This document shows positions 51,946 through 60,625 of a DNA stretch of 64,000 nt, one piece after another; within the stretch, counting starts at the first letter, position 1; the number at the start of each line of letters is the position of its first letter. The notes below the pieces were generated by a model. The model made no database searches. It was not told where the DNA came from and saw nothing but the letters and a program-made list of their open reading frames with translations. Source of the stretch: Streptomyces capillispiralis (GTDB lineage: Bacteria > Actinomycetota > Actinomycetes > Streptomycetales > Streptomycetaceae). The position numbers and the translations under genes are program-made. The DNA is taken from assembly GCF_007829875.1 (NCBI RefSeq), contig NZ_VIWV01000001.1, forward strand, positions 7,328,001 through 7,392,000, in the 5' to 3' direction.

Positions 51946-52106
51946 CGGCGGCCCCCGTACGAGCCGGGCGGCCATGCCGACGACCGCGCCCCTGCGTCTC
52001 CTGGAACGTACGGCGATGGACGCATTGACTGCGCACCCGCGAGCCGTTTGCATGAAAGCGAGCCCGGGCCGCAGGGCCGGGGCAGACGGGGCGACCGGGG
52101 GGAACC

Positions 52107-53369
52107 ATGCGGGGTGGATGGAGAACGGCTGCCGTGGGCGCTGTGGCGGCGGTGTGCGCGACCGCGCAGGCGACGCCCGCGGGGGCGTTGGAACTGAAGC
52201 GGGGCACCCAGTACGTGAACGTCACGTCCGACGACGTGCTGGGCAACGAGCGGAGCCAGTACGCGGCGATCAGTGCCAACGGCCGTTTCGTGGCCTTCTG
52301 GTCACGGGCCTCGAACCTGGCGCCCGGCGACACCGGCGACACCGACGACGTCGACGACGTCTACGTGAAGGACCTGCGGACCGGACGGGTGCACTGGGCC
52401 AGTGACCTGGCCGAGGGCATGGACCGGGGAGCGCCGGTCGTCGCTCCGTCCATCAGCGCCGACGGCCTGCGGGTGGCCTACGCGACGCTGGACGCGACCC
52501 GGGCGTACGTGTACGACGTGCGCACGGGCCGCACCACACTGGTCAGTGACGAGGCCCACGCCGGGTTCGGCACCCTGAACGCACCGGCCATCAGCGGAAA
52601 CGGACGGTACGTCACCTTCACGGCCCGGCCGGCCCAGGACACGGCGCGACCTCCTCTCATCCGCCTGCGCGACCTCGTACGGGGCACCGGCGAGTGGGTC
52701 GACGACCCCTGGCCCGGCGACGAGCAGCGGGTGACGATGCCGTCCCTGAGCCATGACGGCCGGTACCTCGCCCATCTGGCGTCGGGCCCCGGCACGGATG
52801 ACGCCGGTGACGGCAAGACGCACGTCTACGTACTCGACCGCCGCACGGGCGAGCGGGTACGGGTCGACCCCGAGTGCGCGGACGATCCGGCCGAGTACGG
52901 GGTCGACGACCCGGTGATGGGCGCGGACGGCCGCCACGTCGTCTTCCGCTTCAAGTGCCGCACCCTGCGGCCCGGCGGAACCAACGACACCGGCGACGTC
53001 TTCCTCAAGGACCTGAGGAGCGGAACGCTGCGCCACGTCCTCGGCCCGAAGCCGCAGTTCGCCACGCACACCGGCCGGCTGAGTGCGGACGGCCGGCACA
53101 TCGTCTTCGTGGCGGCCGAGGAAAGGGTGCCCCGCGGCCCGCTCCAGGTGATCTACCTGCTGGACCTGCGCACCGGCCGCACCGACATGATCACCGCACG
53201 TCCCGACGGCACCGTCAACCAGAGGCCGGCGTCCGACCCGACCGTCGACGCGCACGGCCGCGCGGTGGCGTACGACGCGGTGCCGCGCGACCTGCTAGGG
53301 GAGTCGTCCACCGGCGGCGACCGACAGGTCTTCGTCACGCATCCGCGCCGGGGGGCGCAGGCCGGCTGA
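52107..53369 (+). CDS. Secreted PD40/TolB-like beta-propeller protein
   Basis: 420 residues. A Sec signal peptide (WRTAAVGAVAAVCATAQATPAGA) precedes a chain of WD40-like PD40 blades, each with an ISANGRFVAF-type strand: ISADGLRVAY, ISGNGRYVTF, LSHDGRYLAH, MGADGRHVVF, LSADGRHIVF, VDAHGRAVAY, interleaved with VYVKDLRTGR-like strands. This is six to seven blades and no catalytic domain, so a binding or scaffold role outside the membrane is likely. It stands alone; nothing ties it to the caspase gene 160 bp upstream. Confidence 0.85.
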   Translation: MRGGWRTAAVGAVAAVCATAQATPAGALELKRGTQYVNVTSDDVLGNERSQYAAISANGRFVAFWSRASNLAPGDTGDTDDVDDVYVKDLRTGRVHWASDLAEGMDRGAPVVAPSISADGLRVAYATLDATRAYVYDVRTGRTTLVSDEAHAGFGTLNAPAISGNGRYVTFTARPAQDTARPPLIRLRDLVRGTGEWVDDPWPGDEQRVTMPSLSHDGRYLAHLASGPGTDDAGDGKTHVYVLDRRTGERVRVDPECADDPAEYGVDDPVMGADGRHVVFRFKCRTLRPGGTNDTGDVFLKDLRSGTLRHVLGPKPQFATHTGRLSADGRHIVFVAAEERVPRGPLQVIYLLDLRTGRTDMITARPDGTVNQRPASDPTVDAHGRAVAYDAVPRDLLGESSTGGDRQVFVTHPRRGAQAG

Positions 53370-53371
53370 TC

Positions 53372-53422
53372 GTCGGCCGGCAGCGTGCCGTCAGGGCCCG
53401 CAGGCCGGCCGACCGTCGGCCG
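53372..53422. terminator. Bidirectional terminator between convergent genes
   Basis: A 10-bp perfect stem (GTCGGCCGGC at 53372 with GCCGGCCGAC at 53404) and an alternative 7-bp, 3-nt-loop hairpin (53406-53422) lie between the convergent beta-propeller and TetR genes. Confidence 0.7.
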
Positions 53423-53431
53423 ACGGCGTGC

Positions 53432-53995
53432 TCACAGCGCGCGCAGACCGCGGTCGGCGAAGGCGATCAGCCACTCGAAGCTCTCGTCGACGTCGGCGCT
53501 CCACTGGAAGCCGTTGGCCGACTGCAAGGTGGCGAAGCCGTGGCAGAGGCTGCGGAGCGTGCGCAGGGCGTGGTCCACGTCGGGTTCCGCGATGTCGTAG
53601 CCGCGCAGGACCGCCTCGAACGCGCCCAGCAGCCGCTGACCGGCGGTGGCCAGGGGGTCGTCCGGGCCGGACGGTTCCACGCCGATCGTCGCGGCGTACC
53701 GGCCCGGGTGCCGCAGGACGAAGGCGCGGAAGGCGCGGGCCGCGGCGGCCAGGGCGTCCCGGCCCGCGTACCCCTGGACGGCGCTGCCGACGGCGTCGGC
53801 GGCCTCGCCCAGCGCCAGGGCGGCGATGCGCCGGGTGAGGTCGTCCTGCCCGCCCACATGCTTGTAGAGGGACGGCGTCCGCACGCCCAGCCGCTCGGCC
53901 AGCGAACCCATCGTCAGACGGGCGATGCCCACCTCGTCGGCGAGGGCGGCACCGGCCGCGACCACGGCCGCCGGGTCCAGACCCGCCCTAGACAC
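53432..53995 (-). CDS. TetR/AcrR family transcriptional regulator
   Basis: 187 residues from a GTG overlapping the hydrolase stop by 8 bp, so it is the second gene of that operon. The N-terminal helix-turn-helix is clear (IARLTMGSLAERLGVRTPSLYKHVGG), and the C-terminal ligand domain has the LRSLCHGFATLQ helix of the WHG subtype. It probably represses its own operon through the palindromes at 54844-54868, with a hydrolase substrate or product as ligand; that is inferred from gene order. Confidence 0.9.
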   Translation of the reverse strand: MSRAGLDPAAVVAAGAALADEVGIARLTMGSLAERLGVRTPSLYKHVGGQDDLTRRIAALALGEAADAVGSAVQGYAGRDALAAAARAFRAFVLRHPGRYAATIGVEPSGPDDPLATAGQRLLGAFEAVLRGYDIAEPDVDHALRTLRSLCHGFATLQSANGFQWSADVDESFEWLIAFADRGLRAL

Positions 53996-54824
53996 GGTCG
54001 GCCTCCGCGCGGAGGAAGCCGAGCAGGAGGGAGACCACCTGCTCGGGGAACTGGTCGTGCGGATAGTGCCCGGCGCCCTCGATCATCTCCAGGCGGCCCA
54101 GACCGGACGGCAGGGCGTCGACGATCGCCGCACCCTCGGCCCGCGGGTCGGCCCAGTCGGGGTCGAGGGTGCCCATGACGACCAGGACCGGGCAGCGGAC
54201 GTCGCCGAGCCGTGCGCCGGCGTCGGTCGGGGCGCTGCGGCCCATGGCCCGCAGGGCCTTCATCCGGCCCGGCTCGCGCAGCAGGGCCTCGATGCGGTCG
54301 AGCCGCTCGGCCCAGTCGGCCGGCTTCGCGCCGGGGCATGCGACGTCGAGGTACGAGCGCCAGAGCGGCACGCTGCCGAACAGGCCCGTGCCGAGCAGCC
54401 GCAGCATGCCCTGCCGGAAGCGTTTCACCCGCAGGTCGCCGAGGCGGACCGACTGCTTGCGGGTGAACGGGGCCAACTCGACCACCGCGGTGATCAGTGA
54501 GGGCTCCTGTGCCGCGGCGATGGTGGCGGCGCCGCCGGAGACCGAGTGGCCGACGAGCACGGCCGGGCCGCCCAGGTGGCGGATCAGGGCGAGCAGGTCG
54601 CCGGCGATGGCGGTGCGGCTCCAGGCCGGCCAGTCGACGCCGGACTCGCCGCAGCCGCGCAGATCGACCGCGGCGACCCGGTGACCCGCCGCCACCAGCG
54701 GCGGGACCACGGCACGGTACGCGGCGCGGCTGTCGCCCATGCCGTGCGCGAGGACGACCAGCGGTCCCGACCCCGCCACCTCGTAAGCGATCGTGCCGCC
54801 GTCGACGGCGAGGTACTCGGTCAT
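53988..54824 (-). CDS. Alpha/beta hydrolase
   Basis: 278 residues from ATG 54824, preceded by GGAGGG. The nucleophile elbow is GHSVSGG; the oxyanion region LAHGMGDS, the acid-bearing MGTLDPDW and the terminal GAGHYPHDQFPE His complete a normal catalytic triad. The fold matches small-molecule esterases, epoxide hydrolases and haloperoxidase-like enzymes; the substrate is unknown. It is co-transcribed with a TetR gene that overlaps its 3' end. Confidence 0.9.
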   Translation of the reverse strand: MTEYLAVDGGTIAYEVAGSGPLVVLAHGMGDSRAAYRAVVPPLVAAGHRVAAVDLRGCGESGVDWPAWSRTAIAGDLLALIRHLGGPAVLVGHSVSGGAATIAAAQEPSLITAVVELAPFTRKQSVRLGDLRVKRFRQGMLRLLGTGLFGSVPLWRSYLDVACPGAKPADWAERLDRIEALLREPGRMKALRAMGRSAPTDAGARLGDVRCPVLVVMGTLDPDWADPRAEGAAIVDALPSGLGRLEMIEGAGHYPHDQFPEQVVSLLLGFLRAEADRV

Positions 54825-54843
54825 GACAGCCCTCCACACTGTG

Positions 54844-54890
54844 GCTAACTTTGTTAGCTAAAAGCTAATGCCATTAACCAACCCTGTCAA
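54844..54890 (-). promoter_or_regulatory. Promoter with overlapping TetR operator for the hydrolase-TetR operon
   Basis: On the minus strand TTGACA (54890-54885), a 17-bp spacer and TAGCTT (54867-54862) form a near-consensus promoter. Two nested inverted repeats, TTAGCT-AAA-AGCTAA (54854-54868) and GCTAAC-TTT-GTTAGC (54844-54858), cover the -10 box and start site, as expected for repression by the TetR protein encoded in the operon. Confidence 0.8.
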
Positions 54891-54892
54891 CG

Positions 54893-56821
54893 TCAGCTCT
54901 CGCCGGTCCGTTGCTGCAGTCGCCACAGGGAGCGGAACAGGCCCGGCTCACGGGTGAGTCGCTCGTACGTGCCCTCCTGGACGATCCGTCCCCGGTCCAG
55001 GACGACGATCCTGTCCGCCACGGCGACGTTGGTGAGCCGGTGGGTGATCAGCAGGACCGCCCGGTCCTTCGCCAGGGCCCGCAGGCCGGTGAAGATGTGG
55101 TGCTCCGCCCGCGCGTCGAGCGCCGCGGTGGGCTCGTCCATCACCAGCAGGGCCGCCTGCCGGTGGAACGCCCGGGTGAGCACGACGCGCTGCCACTGCC
55201 CTCCGGACAGTTGCTGGCCGCCGAACCACTCCGAGGTCAGCAGGGTGTCGATGCCGGACCGCAGGCCGGGCAGCATCTCCACCGCGCCGGACGCCTCGCA
55301 GGCCGCGAGGACGGCGGCGTCACCGGTGTCGCCCTGTCCGAGGGTGATGTTGTCGCGCAGGGTCAGCGGCAGGTAGGTGAACTTCTGCGGGATCAGCGCG
55401 ACATGCTTCCACGCCTCCCAGGGCTCCAGCCGCGAGGTGGCCGTGTGGTCCCACGCCACCTCGCCCGACGTGGGCAGCAGCAGACCGCAGATCAGCCGCG
55501 ACAGCGTCGACTTGCCCGACCCGTTCTCCCCGACCAGCGCCACGATCTCGCCGCGCCGCACCCGCAGCGACACCCCGCTGAGGCTGTCCGCGGGGGCGCC
55601 GTCGTACCGGTAGCTGACGTCGCGCACCTCGAACCGCTCCGGCGCCCGCGGCAGGGTCCTCGTACCGCGGGAGGCCGCCATGGCCTGCCCGTGGGCGTTG
55701 TCGAGGAAGTTCTGCCAGTCCTGCACGTACCAGCCGGTGCGGACCAGCCGGGCCCCGCCGTTGATGATGCCGCGCACCGACGTGGTCGCCGTCTGCAGGG
55801 CGAAGACCGCGCCGCCGCCCGCGGCGAGGTCCATGCGGCCGGAGGCCAGCAGCCACAGCAGCGCGGCCCACACGGCGGCCGACGCCACGCCGCCGGCGGC
55901 CGCCCCGGCCACACCCATCCGGGCCCCGGTGTCCGCGGCCCCGCGCTCGGCCGCGTTGACCGAGGCGGCGAGCCGCCGGTACCGGGCGATGAGGAACGGT
56001 CCGGCCAGACAGGCCCGCATCTCCTCGCCGGACTCCGCGTAGGCCATGTGCCAGCGCAGCTTGAACAGCAGCCGGCGCCGCCCGGAGGTCTCCAGTGCCG
56101 CCAGGTACAGCTCCCGCGCGGCCCGGACGTACGCGGCGGCCTGCGGCAGACACGCCAGGAGCAGCAGCGGGAGCAGGACCGGGTGGAGCACGGCGAGGAC
56201 GGTCGCCCCGGCGGTGAGCGTCGCCGTCGCGGCGAGCACGTCCTGGGCCTCGGCCACGAGGTCCGGCGTCACCTGGGCGCCGCGGTCGGCGATGTCGTAG
56301 AAGTCGTTGTAGCCGGGCTTGTTGTGCGCCGCCGGCTCCGCGCCGAGCGCGGCCTCGATCATCGTCACCTCGGCCGCCCGGGCCAGCACCGGCCGCAGCC
56401 GGCCGGTCAGCCAGGTCACCGTGATGCCCAGCAGGGCGCGCAGGCCGGTCGCCGCGGCGATGACCAGCAACTGCGGGGCGGCCTCCCGCAGCCGCTCGGT
56501 GATGTCGCCGGACGCGACGAGCGCGTTGATCGTGCCGGTCACGGCGAGCAGCCCCAGGGCGGCGAGCACGCCGGTGCCCGCCTGGCACGCCAGCAGACCG
56601 GCGGTGGCGCCCCGGTCGACCTGCCAGGCCATCCTCAAGGACCGCACCACCAGCGAGGGCAGGCGCCTCGCCATGGTGGCGGTCGTCATCTGCGCACCGG
56701 CCTGGAGACGGGACGCGTCGCGGAACCGGTACTCCTCGTCGTGGGCGTCGGCTGCGGTGTCCGGGACGGTCCCGTCCGAGGCACCGGACGCCGTCGTTCC
56801 TCCTGTGGTGTCCGAGGTCAA
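54893..56821 (-). CDS. ABC exporter, fused permease and ATPase
   Basis: 642 residues from a TTG at 56821 with AGGGGG 6 bp ahead; ATG 56692 (MTTATMARRLPS) is the main alternative. About five or six membrane helices lie in residues 60-340 (GLLACQAGTGVLAALGLL, TVLAVLHPVLLPLLLL, AALLWLLAS). The ATPase domain has Walker A GENGSGKST, signature LSGGQWQR, Walker B LLVMDEPT and the ITHR switch His. This is a homodimeric type IV exporter of drugs, lipids or peptides. A TetR gene is divergent across 115 bp. Confidence 0.9.
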   Translation of the reverse strand: MTSDTTGGTTASGASDGTVPDTAADAHDEEYRFRDASRLQAGAQMTTATMARRLPSLVVRSLRMAWQVDRGATAGLLACQAGTGVLAALGLLAVTGTINALVASGDITERLREAAPQLLVIAAATGLRALLGITVTWLTGRLRPVLARAAEVTMIEAALGAEPAAHNKPGYNDFYDIADRGAQVTPDLVAEAQDVLAATATLTAGATVLAVLHPVLLPLLLLACLPQAAAYVRAARELYLAALETSGRRRLLFKLRWHMAYAESGEEMRACLAGPFLIARYRRLAASVNAAERGAADTGARMGVAGAAAGGVASAAVWAALLWLLASGRMDLAAGGGAVFALQTATTSVRGIINGGARLVRTGWYVQDWQNFLDNAHGQAMAASRGTRTLPRAPERFEVRDVSYRYDGAPADSLSGVSLRVRRGEIVALVGENGSGKSTLSRLICGLLLPTSGEVAWDHTATSRLEPWEAWKHVALIPQKFTYLPLTLRDNITLGQGDTGDAAVLAACEASGAVEMLPGLRSGIDTLLTSEWFGGQQLSGGQWQRVVLTRAFHRQAALLVMDEPTAALDARAEHHIFTGLRALAKDRAVLLITHRLTNVAVADRIVVLDRGRIVQEGTYERLTREPGLFRSLWRLQQRTGES

Positions 56822-56881
56822 CGTGGTCCCCCTTCGATCGCGCGGTGGTTCGTGGGGCTCAACGACCCCGCCGCCCTTTCG

Positions 56882-56893
56882 AACACATGTGTT
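56882..56893. promoter_or_regulatory. Palindromic operator between ABC exporter and TetR genes
   Basis: AACACATGTGTT is a perfect 12-bp palindrome in the 115-bp divergent gap, 44 bp before the TetR GTG and 61 bp before the exporter start. It is the only symmetric site there and is the likely TetR target. Confidence 0.65.
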
Positions 56894-56936
56894 TCGGTCG
56901 GCCTCGCACCCCCGGCGGTGCCGGTACCCTCTCCGG

Positions 56937-57530
56937 GTGACGCAGCAGCCCCTGTCCGACGAGCGGCGGCCCGCGAACGACGGGCCGAAGGCCGCCGCCC
57001 GCAACCGTGCCGCGCTCGTCCGCGCCGCCCGCGAGATCTACGCGGAACACGGCCTGGACGCCCCGCTGTCCGCGATCGCGCGCCGGGCCGGCGTCGGCCA
57101 GGGAGTGCTGTACCGGCACTTCCCCGACCGGGCCGCCGTGGCCATCGCCGTCCTGGAGGAGAACGTCCGGCAGATCGAGCGGGCGGCGGCAGCGGACGGC
57201 GCCGACATCGCCCGGGTCCTCGGCGTCCTCACCTGGCACCAGACGGAGTCGGCCGCCTTCGTGAGGGTCCTGCACGCCGACGGGCCGGGCGGCCGCACCG
57301 ACGCCCCCGCCTACGCCCGGGCCCTGTCCCGGCGGGTCGAGCTGGCCCTGCGCGGCCATCTGCCGGACGCCCACCCGCTGGCCGGGCGGGCCGAGGACCT
57401 CATGATCGCCGTCGGCATGGTGTCCGGCGCCGTCACCGGCACCACCCGGGAGCAGCGGGAACGCCGGGCGCTCGCGGCGTGGCGGCTGCTCGGTGTCGAG
57501 GTGGGGCCGGTGCGTCCCTTCGACGGGTGA
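56937..57530 (+). CDS. TetR family transcriptional regulator
   Basis: 197 residues from GTG 56937 (VTQQPLSDERRP). Helix-turn-helix APLSAIARRAGVGQGVLYRHFPD is intact; the C-terminal ligand domain is Ala-rich and ends LLGVEVGP. Divergent from the ABC exporter, so it most likely represses the exporter until a drug-like ligand binds. The stop is 8 bp from the end of the convergent lipoprotein gene, with no room for a separate terminator. Confidence 0.92.
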   Translation: MTQQPLSDERRPANDGPKAAARNRAALVRAAREIYAEHGLDAPLSAIARRAGVGQGVLYRHFPDRAAVAIAVLEENVRQIERAAAADGADIARVLGVLTWHQTESAAFVRVLHADGPGGRTDAPAYARALSRRVELALRGHLPDAHPLAGRAEDLMIAVGMVSGAVTGTTREQRERRALAAWRLLGVEVGPVRPFDG

Positions 57531-57538
57531 GGGCGGGG

Positions 57539-58564
57539 TCAGCCCCCGTTGGATTGGCGGATGCCCTCCGCCGGAGCGTCGAAGGCGTACAGGTAGCCCC
57601 CGGCGGGTCCGCTCACGGTCATGTACGCCCTGGTCCCGCCGGGCGTGATGGCCACGTTGGTCGCCGAGGTGAGGCCCTCGGCGTCCCGGGCGGGCACCTC
57701 GACGGTGGCCAGGCGCTCGCCGTGCCGGTCGTACACCACCATCGCGGGCCGGCCGTGCAGGGCCTGGTAGACGTTGCCGTCCGCGTCCACGGCGATCGAG
57801 TCCGTCTGGGCGATCCCGCCGTCGACACGGAGGGCTGTGTGCCGGGAGGAGACCCCGCCCTCGCCGTCGAGCAGCAGGTAGGACACGCGGTTCTCCGTGA
57901 GCTCGCTGACCCACAGCCCGCGGTACTCGGTGTCGAACGAGATGCCGTTGGGCGCCGCCAGCCCGTCCGCCAGGACGGTGGCGTTCCTCCCGTCGCGGTC
58001 GATCCGTACCACGCGTCCCTTCGCCTCGCCCTCGGACAGGCCGCGCGAGTCGCTGACGTACAGGTTGCCGTCCCGGTCGAAGGCGAGGTCGTCGGGGTTC
58101 ATCGGCGCTCCGTCGACCGCCCCTGAGAAGAAGGTCCGCGGGTCACCGCCGTCGGGGGCCAGGCTGACGATCTCGCCGTGGGAGAAGTCCGTCAGGTAGA
58201 CGCGTCCGTCGTGGGGGCTGAACTGGGCCGAGGTGTAGGCGCCGCGGTCGTCGGTGTGCACCGGGCGCGACGTCTTCCTCCGTACGTCGACACGGAGCAC
58301 CTTGGGCGCGCCGGCCGGTGCGGTGACATCGACGACGAGCAGACCGCCGTCCGCGTCGAGGACCGGGCCCTCGAGCAGGGTCATGCCGGTCTCGGGGTGC
58401 ACCTCCGTCAGCCGCATGAGCTTGTGGGCGCGGATGGTCCTGTCCGCGCCGCCGGCGGCCGCGGGGCCCGTGCCGGCGGCGCCGGTGTCCGTACCGCACC
58501 CGGTGAGGGCCAGCAGGCCGATGGCGGCCAGCCCGGCGAGGGATCGGATCGGGAGTCGTTGCAT
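57539..58564 (-). CDS. SMP-30/gluconolactonase-like lipoprotein
   Basis: 341 residues from ATG 58564. A lipobox (LLALTGC) gives an exported, membrane-anchored protein. The body is a six-bladed SMP-30/NHL-type propeller: FSPHDGRVYLTDFSHGEI, MNPDDLAFDRDGNLYVSDSRG, APNGISFDTEYRGLWVSE, TDSIAVDADGNVYQAL, with the paired Asp/Asn residues that hold calcium in lactonases. It may hydrolyse lactones or simply bind a ligand. It is divergent from the Baeyer-Villiger monooxygenase, whose products are lactones or esters, so a shared pathway is plausible. Confidence 0.85.
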   Translation of the reverse strand: MQRLPIRSLAGLAAIGLLALTGCGTDTGAAGTGPAAAGGADRTIRAHKLMRLTEVHPETGMTLLEGPVLDADGGLLVVDVTAPAGAPKVLRVDVRRKTSRPVHTDDRGAYTSAQFSPHDGRVYLTDFSHGEIVSLAPDGGDPRTFFSGAVDGAPMNPDDLAFDRDGNLYVSDSRGLSEGEAKGRVVRIDRDGRNATVLADGLAAPNGISFDTEYRGLWVSELTENRVSYLLLDGEGGVSSRHTALRVDGGIAQTDSIAVDADGNVYQALHGRPAMVVYDRHGERLATVEVPARDAEGLTSATNVAITPGGTRAYMTVSGPAGGYLYAFDAPAEGIRQSNGG

Positions 58565-58615
58565 GGGGGTCGCTCTTCCTGTCCGAGACGGGTGTGCGGA
58601 GTGCTCCCCGCACCA

Positions 58616-58635
58616 ACCGGACAACACTGTCCGGT
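58616..58635. promoter_or_regulatory. Inverted-repeat operator between lipoprotein and monooxygenase genes
   Basis: ACCGGACA-ACAC-TGTCCGGT, two perfect 8-bp arms around a 4-bp spacer, sits about 50 bp from the lipoprotein ATG and 105 bp from the monooxygenase ATG. The symmetry suits a dimeric repressor controlling both genes. It does not resemble the operator at 61466. Confidence 0.7.
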
Positions 58636-58739
58636 ACTTGCTACGGTAGTGCACGCCCGCTCAAGTCCCGTGACCGGAGGGTCAGTTCGTGGACGGGCGG
58701 CGCCATGGCAGCGAACCGGAAGGATTGAGGTCCCCCCAC

Positions 58740-60539
58740 ATGACGACTCCCCAACCGTTGTCCTCCGCGGCACTGGCCGAGCTGAGGCGGCGTTACCGCG
58801 TCGAACGGGAGCGACGGGTACGGCCCGACGGCGCCCGGCAGTACCGGGGCGCCGACGCCGAGTTCGGCTACTACGCCGAAGACCCGTACGCGGGGGAGGC
58901 CGTCGCGCGCGAGCCGCTGCGGGACCGGGTGGACGTCGCGGTCGTCGGCGGCGGTTTCGGCGGCATCCTCGCCGGGGCGCGGTTGCGCCGGCGGGGCATC
59001 GGCCGCGTACGCGTCATCGAGAAGGGCGGTGACTTCGGCGGTACCTGGTACTGGAACCGGTACCCCGGCATCCACTGCGACATCGAGTCGCACGTGTACC
59101 TGCCGATGCTCGACGAGACCGGATACGTACCGGAGTGGAAGTACGCCCCCGGGGAGGAGATCCGCCGGCACGCGGTGCGGATCGCGGAGAAGTTCGACCT
59201 CCGCGCGGACGCCCTGTTCTCCACGGCGGTCACGTCGCTGTCCTGGGACGAGGGGGCCCGGGCCTGGACCGTCACGACCGACCGCGGCGACGAGTTCCTG
59301 GCCACGTACGTCATCACGGCCACCGGCACCCTGTCCGAGCTGAAACTCCCCGGCATCCCCGGCATCGAGGACTTCAAGGGCCACACCTTCCACACCTCGC
59401 GCTGGGACTACGCCTACACCGGCGGCACCCCGGACGGCGGACTGACGGGCCTGAGGGGGAAGCGCGTGGGCGTGGTCGGCACCGGCGCCACCGGCGTCCA
59501 GGTCATCCCGAAGCTGGCCGAGGACGCCGGACACCTCTACGTCTTCCAGCGCACCCCCTCCACCGTGGACGTGCGCGCCAACCGCCGCACCACCGCCCGG
59601 GACGTCGGCGCCGACCACGAGGGCTGGGCGCGCGAGCGCCGCGACAACTTCCTGCGCATCGTCTCCGGTGAGACCGCCGAGGTGGACCTCGTGGCGGACC
59701 GGTGGACCTCGTCGGCCGTCCTCCTGGAGAAGCTGCTGCCGAGCTTCCGCCGACAGGGCGACCGGGAGGCGTTCGAGGCGGCCTACGAGGTCGCGGACGC
59801 CGCCAAGATGAACGAGATCCGCGCCCGTGTCGAACGGATCGTCACCGACGCGGACACGGCGGAGAAGCTCAAGCCCTGGTACCGGTACGCCTGCAAGCGC
59901 CCCACGTTCTCCGACGCGTACTACGAGACGTTCAACCGGGACAACGTCACCCTGGTCGACACCGCGGACACCCACGGCATCGAGCGGATGACCGAACGGG
60001 GCGTCGTGGTCGGCGGCACCGCGTACGAGCTCGACTGCCTCGTCTTCGCCACAGGCTTCTCCGTCGGGGTCTCCGGTGTGCACTCCGGCAGGCTGCCCGT
60101 CCACGGCCGGGACGGCGTCCAGTTGCAGCAGGTGTGGAGGCAGCGGGGGCCGCGCACCCTGCACGGCTTCACCAGCAATGGCTTCCCGAACCTGATCCAG
60201 CTGGGCGGGACGCAGAGCGCCAGCAGCGTCAACTACACGCACGTGCTGGACGAGCACGCCGTCCACGCCGCGGCGCTCGTCGCGGCCGCCGAGGCCGCGG
60301 GCGCCGTCGTCGAACCGTCCCGCGAGGCGGAGGACGCCTGGATCGCGGTGCTGGCCGAGGGCGCCCCCGACCACGAGTGGTTCCACGCGGAGTGCACCCC
60401 CGGCTACTACAACGCCGAGGGGCGCGGCCGGCCCAACGGCCCGATCGCCTACCCCGACGGGGCGGTCGCCTTCCACGCCCTGTTGAGCCGTTGGCGCGAG
60501 GAGTCCATGGACGAGATCCTCCGGGACCGGACCCACTAG
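58740..60539 (+). CDS. Flavin-containing Baeyer-Villiger monooxygenase
   Basis: 599 residues from ATG 58740; a longer frame from 58689 lacks a good start. FAD motif GGGFGG (about 66), NADPH motif GTGATG (about 245) and the Baeyer-Villiger fingerprint FKGHTFHTSRWDY, with ATG(F) motifs, identify the class. It inserts oxygen beside a ketone using NADPH and O2 to make an ester or lactone. Length exceeds minimal 540-residue members by an N-terminal extension (PLSSAALAELRRRY), as in larger actinomycete homologues. The convergent SDR could supply the ketone by alcohol oxidation. Confidence 0.93.
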   Translation: MTTPQPLSSAALAELRRRYRVERERRVRPDGARQYRGADAEFGYYAEDPYAGEAVAREPLRDRVDVAVVGGGFGGILAGARLRRRGIGRVRVIEKGGDFGGTWYWNRYPGIHCDIESHVYLPMLDETGYVPEWKYAPGEEIRRHAVRIAEKFDLRADALFSTAVTSLSWDEGARAWTVTTDRGDEFLATYVITATGTLSELKLPGIPGIEDFKGHTFHTSRWDYAYTGGTPDGGLTGLRGKRVGVVGTGATGVQVIPKLAEDAGHLYVFQRTPSTVDVRANRRTTARDVGADHEGWARERRDNFLRIVSGETAEVDLVADRWTSSAVLLEKLLPSFRRQGDREAFEAAYEVADAAKMNEIRARVERIVTDADTAEKLKPWYRYACKRPTFSDAYYETFNRDNVTLVDTADTHGIERMTERGVVVGGTAYELDCLVFATGFSVGVSGVHSGRLPVHGRDGVQLQQVWRQRGPRTLHGFTSNGFPNLIQLGGTQSASSVNYTHVLDEHAVHAAALVAAAEAAGAVVEPSREAEDAWIAVLAEGAPDHEWFHAECTPGYYNAEGRGRPNGPIAYPDGAVAFHALLSRWREESMDEILRDRTH

Positions 60540-60565
60540 GTGCACTGTCCCGGGACGTCGGTGAC
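60536..60565 (+). repeat. 30-bp block shared with 42552-42581
   Basis: Matches 42552-42581 at 26 of 30 positions. Here it overlaps the monooxygenase stop codon and forms the left arm of the terminator at 60547, so its origin (IS end or shared hairpin) is unclear. Confidence 0.5.
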
Positions 60566-60579
60566 GGGCGTCCCGGGAC
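60547..60579. terminator. Terminator between convergent monooxygenase and SDR genes
   Basis: GTCCCGGGAC occurs twice, 13 nt apart (60547-60556 and 60570-60579); being self-complementary the two copies form a strong hairpin between the convergent genes. Confidence 0.75.
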
Positions 60580-60625
60580 GGCGCACCCGGAGCGGTCCGC
60601 GGCGCGCGCGGGGTGCGGTGGCGCG

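Noticed and set aside
54893..57004. ABC exporter start at 57004
   Set aside because: It would overlap the divergent TetR gene and its operator; the TTG at 56821 has a ribosome site and leaves a normal intergenic gap.
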